From: Cristatella mucedo | Taxonomy: Eukaryota > Bryozoa > Phylactolaemata > Cristatellidae | Reading direction: 5' to 3' | DNA length: 64,000 nt | Assembly: GCA_009760855.2 (NCBI GenBank) | Contig: WPIO01000009.1 | Location: forward strand, 2,418,501 to 2,482,500 | Shown: positions 61,823 to 64,000 of the stretch, piece after piece | Position numbering within the stretch: position 1 is the stretch's first letter | Layout: the number at the start of each line of letters is the position of its first letter | The notes under the pieces: generated by a model | Database searches by the model: none | The model's input: the letters and a program-made list of their open reading frames with translations, nothing else | What the model was told of the DNA's origin: nothing | Program-made: the position numbers and the translations under genes

Positions 61823-62354
61823 GCAGCACTGTGCCGGGAGTGCCTCGCAGCCGTGCATTCCACGAGCGCCTGGACGCTGCCCTAGCTTGGGCAGACGGTG
61901 AAGCTGGTCAGCTGGAGGAGGAGGAGGAGGAGGAGGAGGAGGAGGAGAAGGAGGAGGAGAAAAGCGGCTCTGCGCTCGATCTCGGCTCGCCGCCGAGCAC
62001 TGAGCCGGAAGACCCGGAGTGTCTTGGGAGCGGTGGCGAGTGCAGAAGAAGTGGCAATGCAGGCGGTGCAGGCAGAGCGCTGAAGCGCAGCAGGGGCGTT
62101 CACGAAGAGCTCAGCAGCTTTGCGCTGCCCGGCCCACACCCGGCGCCAGCGGTCGTTGTTCACCAGCAGCCGGTGACTGCTTGCGAAGACTGTAGCGGGA
62201 CTCGTTGCTTGCTGGGTGGCAGCAAGAGCACGCTTGTTGACGGGCTGCAGAGTGCGAGCAGAGCCGAGCCGCCGCTCTCGGAAGAACGTAGCCATGCCGG
62301 CACGGCAGGAGCAGGTGGCAACGACTGGAGCCAAGACGGCGTTTGTTGCGTCAG
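61015..62354 (+). CDS. Unrecognised protein, large low-complexity exon
   Basis: 446 codons plus two bases. Acceptor AACGAGCTGCAG chosen for phase 0 (a second AG at 61000-61001 is out of phase with the previous exon). Donor CAG before GTAAAG overrides the stop that follows in the same frame. Order: helices LRRESVERLLLCCHDYLD and VGTLERAWKSFQLSLQRMGK, which with the preceding exon could form a three-helix spectrin-like bundle; then Gly/Ser repeats (GSGGSSGG...), Ser-rich runs, 15 Gln from CAG repeats at 61777-61821, 11 Glu then K and EEE at 61915-61965, and a Gly/Cys-rich end. The long middle is predicted disordered. No catalytic domain seen. Confidence 0.7.
61777..61821 (+). repeat. In-frame (CAG)15 tract
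   Basis: Uninterrupted CAG repeat coding for 15 Gln in the plus-strand gene. Confidence 0.95.
61915..61962 (+). repeat. In-frame (GAG)n tract
   Basis: GAG repeat with one AAG interruption, coding for poly-Glu about 30 codons after the poly-Gln. Confidence 0.95.
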
Positions 62355-63564
62355 GTAAAGCGTGCAGCCCGAACCGTCCTGTCCAAACACTTGTAGCCAT
62401 CTCTCGTGAAGCTGGGCTGCCGCCAGCAGCTGCGGCTCGCGAAGACCGACGTGCGGTTTTAGGGCTGGCATCGTTGCAGCTCGTACCACAGCAGGTATCT
62501 CGCGCACAAACCGCCAACCCCTGTGAGACATGTGAATAAGCAGCAAACGATTAATTGGCTGCAGCAGCTCTCGTGAGTAGCAGCACGATGTCGACAGAAT
62601 TGTAAGGTTGAGGAAAAAGTTCGTACACTGCGATTTTAAAATAATTTGATGAAATAATATGTTAATGATGACTTAATGAAAAACATGGTGCACGAACCTT
62701 TTCTTTGACCTTATACTTGGGTAGTATGCTAAAAGAGTAGTCTTGCGAATCTCACTAGCTTCGGGGGGGGGGGCTGCTGCCAGCTGGCATTGCCGATGTA
62801 GTGAGAGGGCAAAAAGAATGAACGCTAGCAGGGCAAAAAGGATGGTCGCTAGCATGACAAAGCAACAGAACACTCACTGGTGAGGCTGGTGAGGCTGATG
62901 ATGCAGCAGTTATCAAAGAGGTAGCAGTGGTCATTTAGAGGCCTAGATCATCCATCAATGAAATGTAAGTGTGAACTATGCAACGTAGGACATTCAGAGC
63001 TTAGTCAACAGTTGCCAAACTCTTTTGGCAAGAGACAGTGGTGATGCTGGTACTCGAGGAGCACCTGTTCGAGCAAGTGCCTAGAGCCGTTCAATCAGCT
63101 CGCTGAGGTATGGAGGCCCTACGTCTTGGGGAGCCTTGACAACCGATGACAAATCTTGCCAGCAGCCTACTCCTATCTATTAGAGGAATGCATGACTTTT
63201 GTTTTGATGACAGATTGTGTGGCCATGTTGAGGAATATTGTCATTGGTCTAATAGGGCTTTAAGATTTTCTTACTAGTGATTACAATATTTCATCTATTC
63301 ATAAGAGAAAGGTAATAGGGATCTATAGAAATGGTATCTATAAATTTGATACACTATTCCTAATATAAGGCCGCTGTTGCCATTCATATTAGTATTTGTA
63401 AGCATTTGTATAGCCATAACATAGCTGAATCTCTTTCCAGGCATTACACATTTACTGGAAAGAAAGCATGTCAACTATGCACAAATTTCAGTAGATTGCT
63501 TGTGTTATTTTGCATACCTGCATCAGCTTTCCTTTGAGTGTCCACCTATCAGTGTATTTCTTAG
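62355..63564. other. Intron 3 of the plus-strand gene
   Basis: G-run at 62763-62773. 62900-63230 shows weak minus-strand similarity to the F2 3'/C-terminal region (CAGCTCGCTGAGGTATGGAG like the copy near 33390). 63400-63500 is a diverged F1 tail in minus orientation (CTGAATCTCTTTCCAGGC). Confidence 0.45.
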
Positions 63565-63640
63565 AGCTGTGGACTTGGGCGAAGAGGATCGACTAAATCA
63601 GAGAATGATGGAATGCGATGCCCGAGATTCTGTCGGAAGT
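63565..63640 (+). CDS. Unrecognised protein, exon 4
   Basis: One base plus 25 codons. Acceptor TGTATTTCTTAG, donor GTAAGT. The first base completes the split Arg codon left by the previous exon, so phases match exactly. Encodes the acidic segment AVDLGEEDRLNQRMMECDAR and DSVGS. The gene continues beyond the window. Confidence 0.65.
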
Positions 63641-64000
63641 GTAAGTGCCTTACTTTATCTGCCTTCCTTCCTGGCGCACATATATGCACATGTGAAAGAG
63701 CTGAAAATGTCATGTTTTTTGATGGTGCAGAAAAAATGCAATTTAGTCTTTTCAGGATGCAACTGTTTGAGCAGCATTGTAATCGTGAACTAGGTGCTAC
63801 AGTAATTTTCTGTAGTTTGCAGCATTTTGGGCAGCGATTCTACATTACTCTGGCATGAGCTGCGTTAATAATGCCTATGGCTATCCTGGAAACAAGCCTG
63901 CTGGAAAGTCCATAGCTGCTGTCCGGCCTTGCATATGCCTAATCTAACTCGATTCTACCGAGCAGGTGCATTCGAGCTACCTCAGTCCTCGCTCACAGCA
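63641..64000. other. Intron 4, left part
   Basis: No exon or repeat recognised up to the window edge. Confidence 0.4.

Noticed and set aside
62355-62358. Stop codon as the end of the plus-strand gene
   Set aside because: It lies within a consensus donor (CAG before GTAAAG), and the exon at 63565 completes the split codon.

Overview
The window is nuclear DNA of an animal, most likely an invertebrate. It has genes split into many short exons by GT-AG introns, several families of decayed non-LTR retrotransposons, tRNA-derived SINEs, hAT DNA transposons and long dinucleotide microsatellites. There are no operons, ribosome binding sites or CRISPR arrays. The species cannot be named from the sequence alone.

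Left part (about 2.8-17.6 kb, minus strand): 17 exons were assembled by hand with GT-AG junctions and, with one exception, matching codon phases. They encode about 919 residues of a coiled-coil protein that I identify as the homologue of the centriolar subdistal-appendage protein CEP128. The start lies at 17559. The 3' end is not in the window and probably lies beyond its left edge. The introns carry LINE and SINE fragments, a (CA)n and a (CT)n tract, and a near-perfect 43-bp palindrome. A CpG-rich stretch upstream (17.6-18.6 kb) is a plausible promoter region.

Middle part (about 18.7-50.6 kb): a repeat-dominated region with no convincing host gene. Two LINE families recur. F1 is CR1/L2-like with an (ATT)n tail and a conserved 3' stem-loop. 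F2 is a related family with a different 3' region. The longest F1 copy (34.5-37.7 kb, minus) keeps endonuclease and reverse-transcriptase remnants and is itself invaded by a SINE and by an oppositely oriented F1 tail. An hAT transposon of 2708 bp (38701-41408) has terminal inverted repeats and identical 8-bp target duplications, but its transposase reading frame is broken. Two short elements (31013-31199 and 43826-43990) closely resemble the SPIN/URR1 type of non-autonomous hAT elements, a type known for horizontal transfer between animals.

Right part (about 52.5-64 kb, plus strand): four exons with consistent phases (52494-52587, 59531-59793, 61015-62354, 63565-63640) form the 5' part of an unrecognised gene. 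The predicted protein starts MGNVQCC, a likely myristoylation/palmitoylation signal. It then has a helical segment, possibly spectrin-repeat-like, and a long low-complexity region with Gly/Ser, 15-Gln and poly-Glu runs. It continues past the right edge.

Most interesting points: the SPIN-like elements, a tRNA-derived SINE type that ends in the F1 LINE tail (a SINE-LINE partnership), the lipid-anchored low-complexity protein gene, and three foldback structures.
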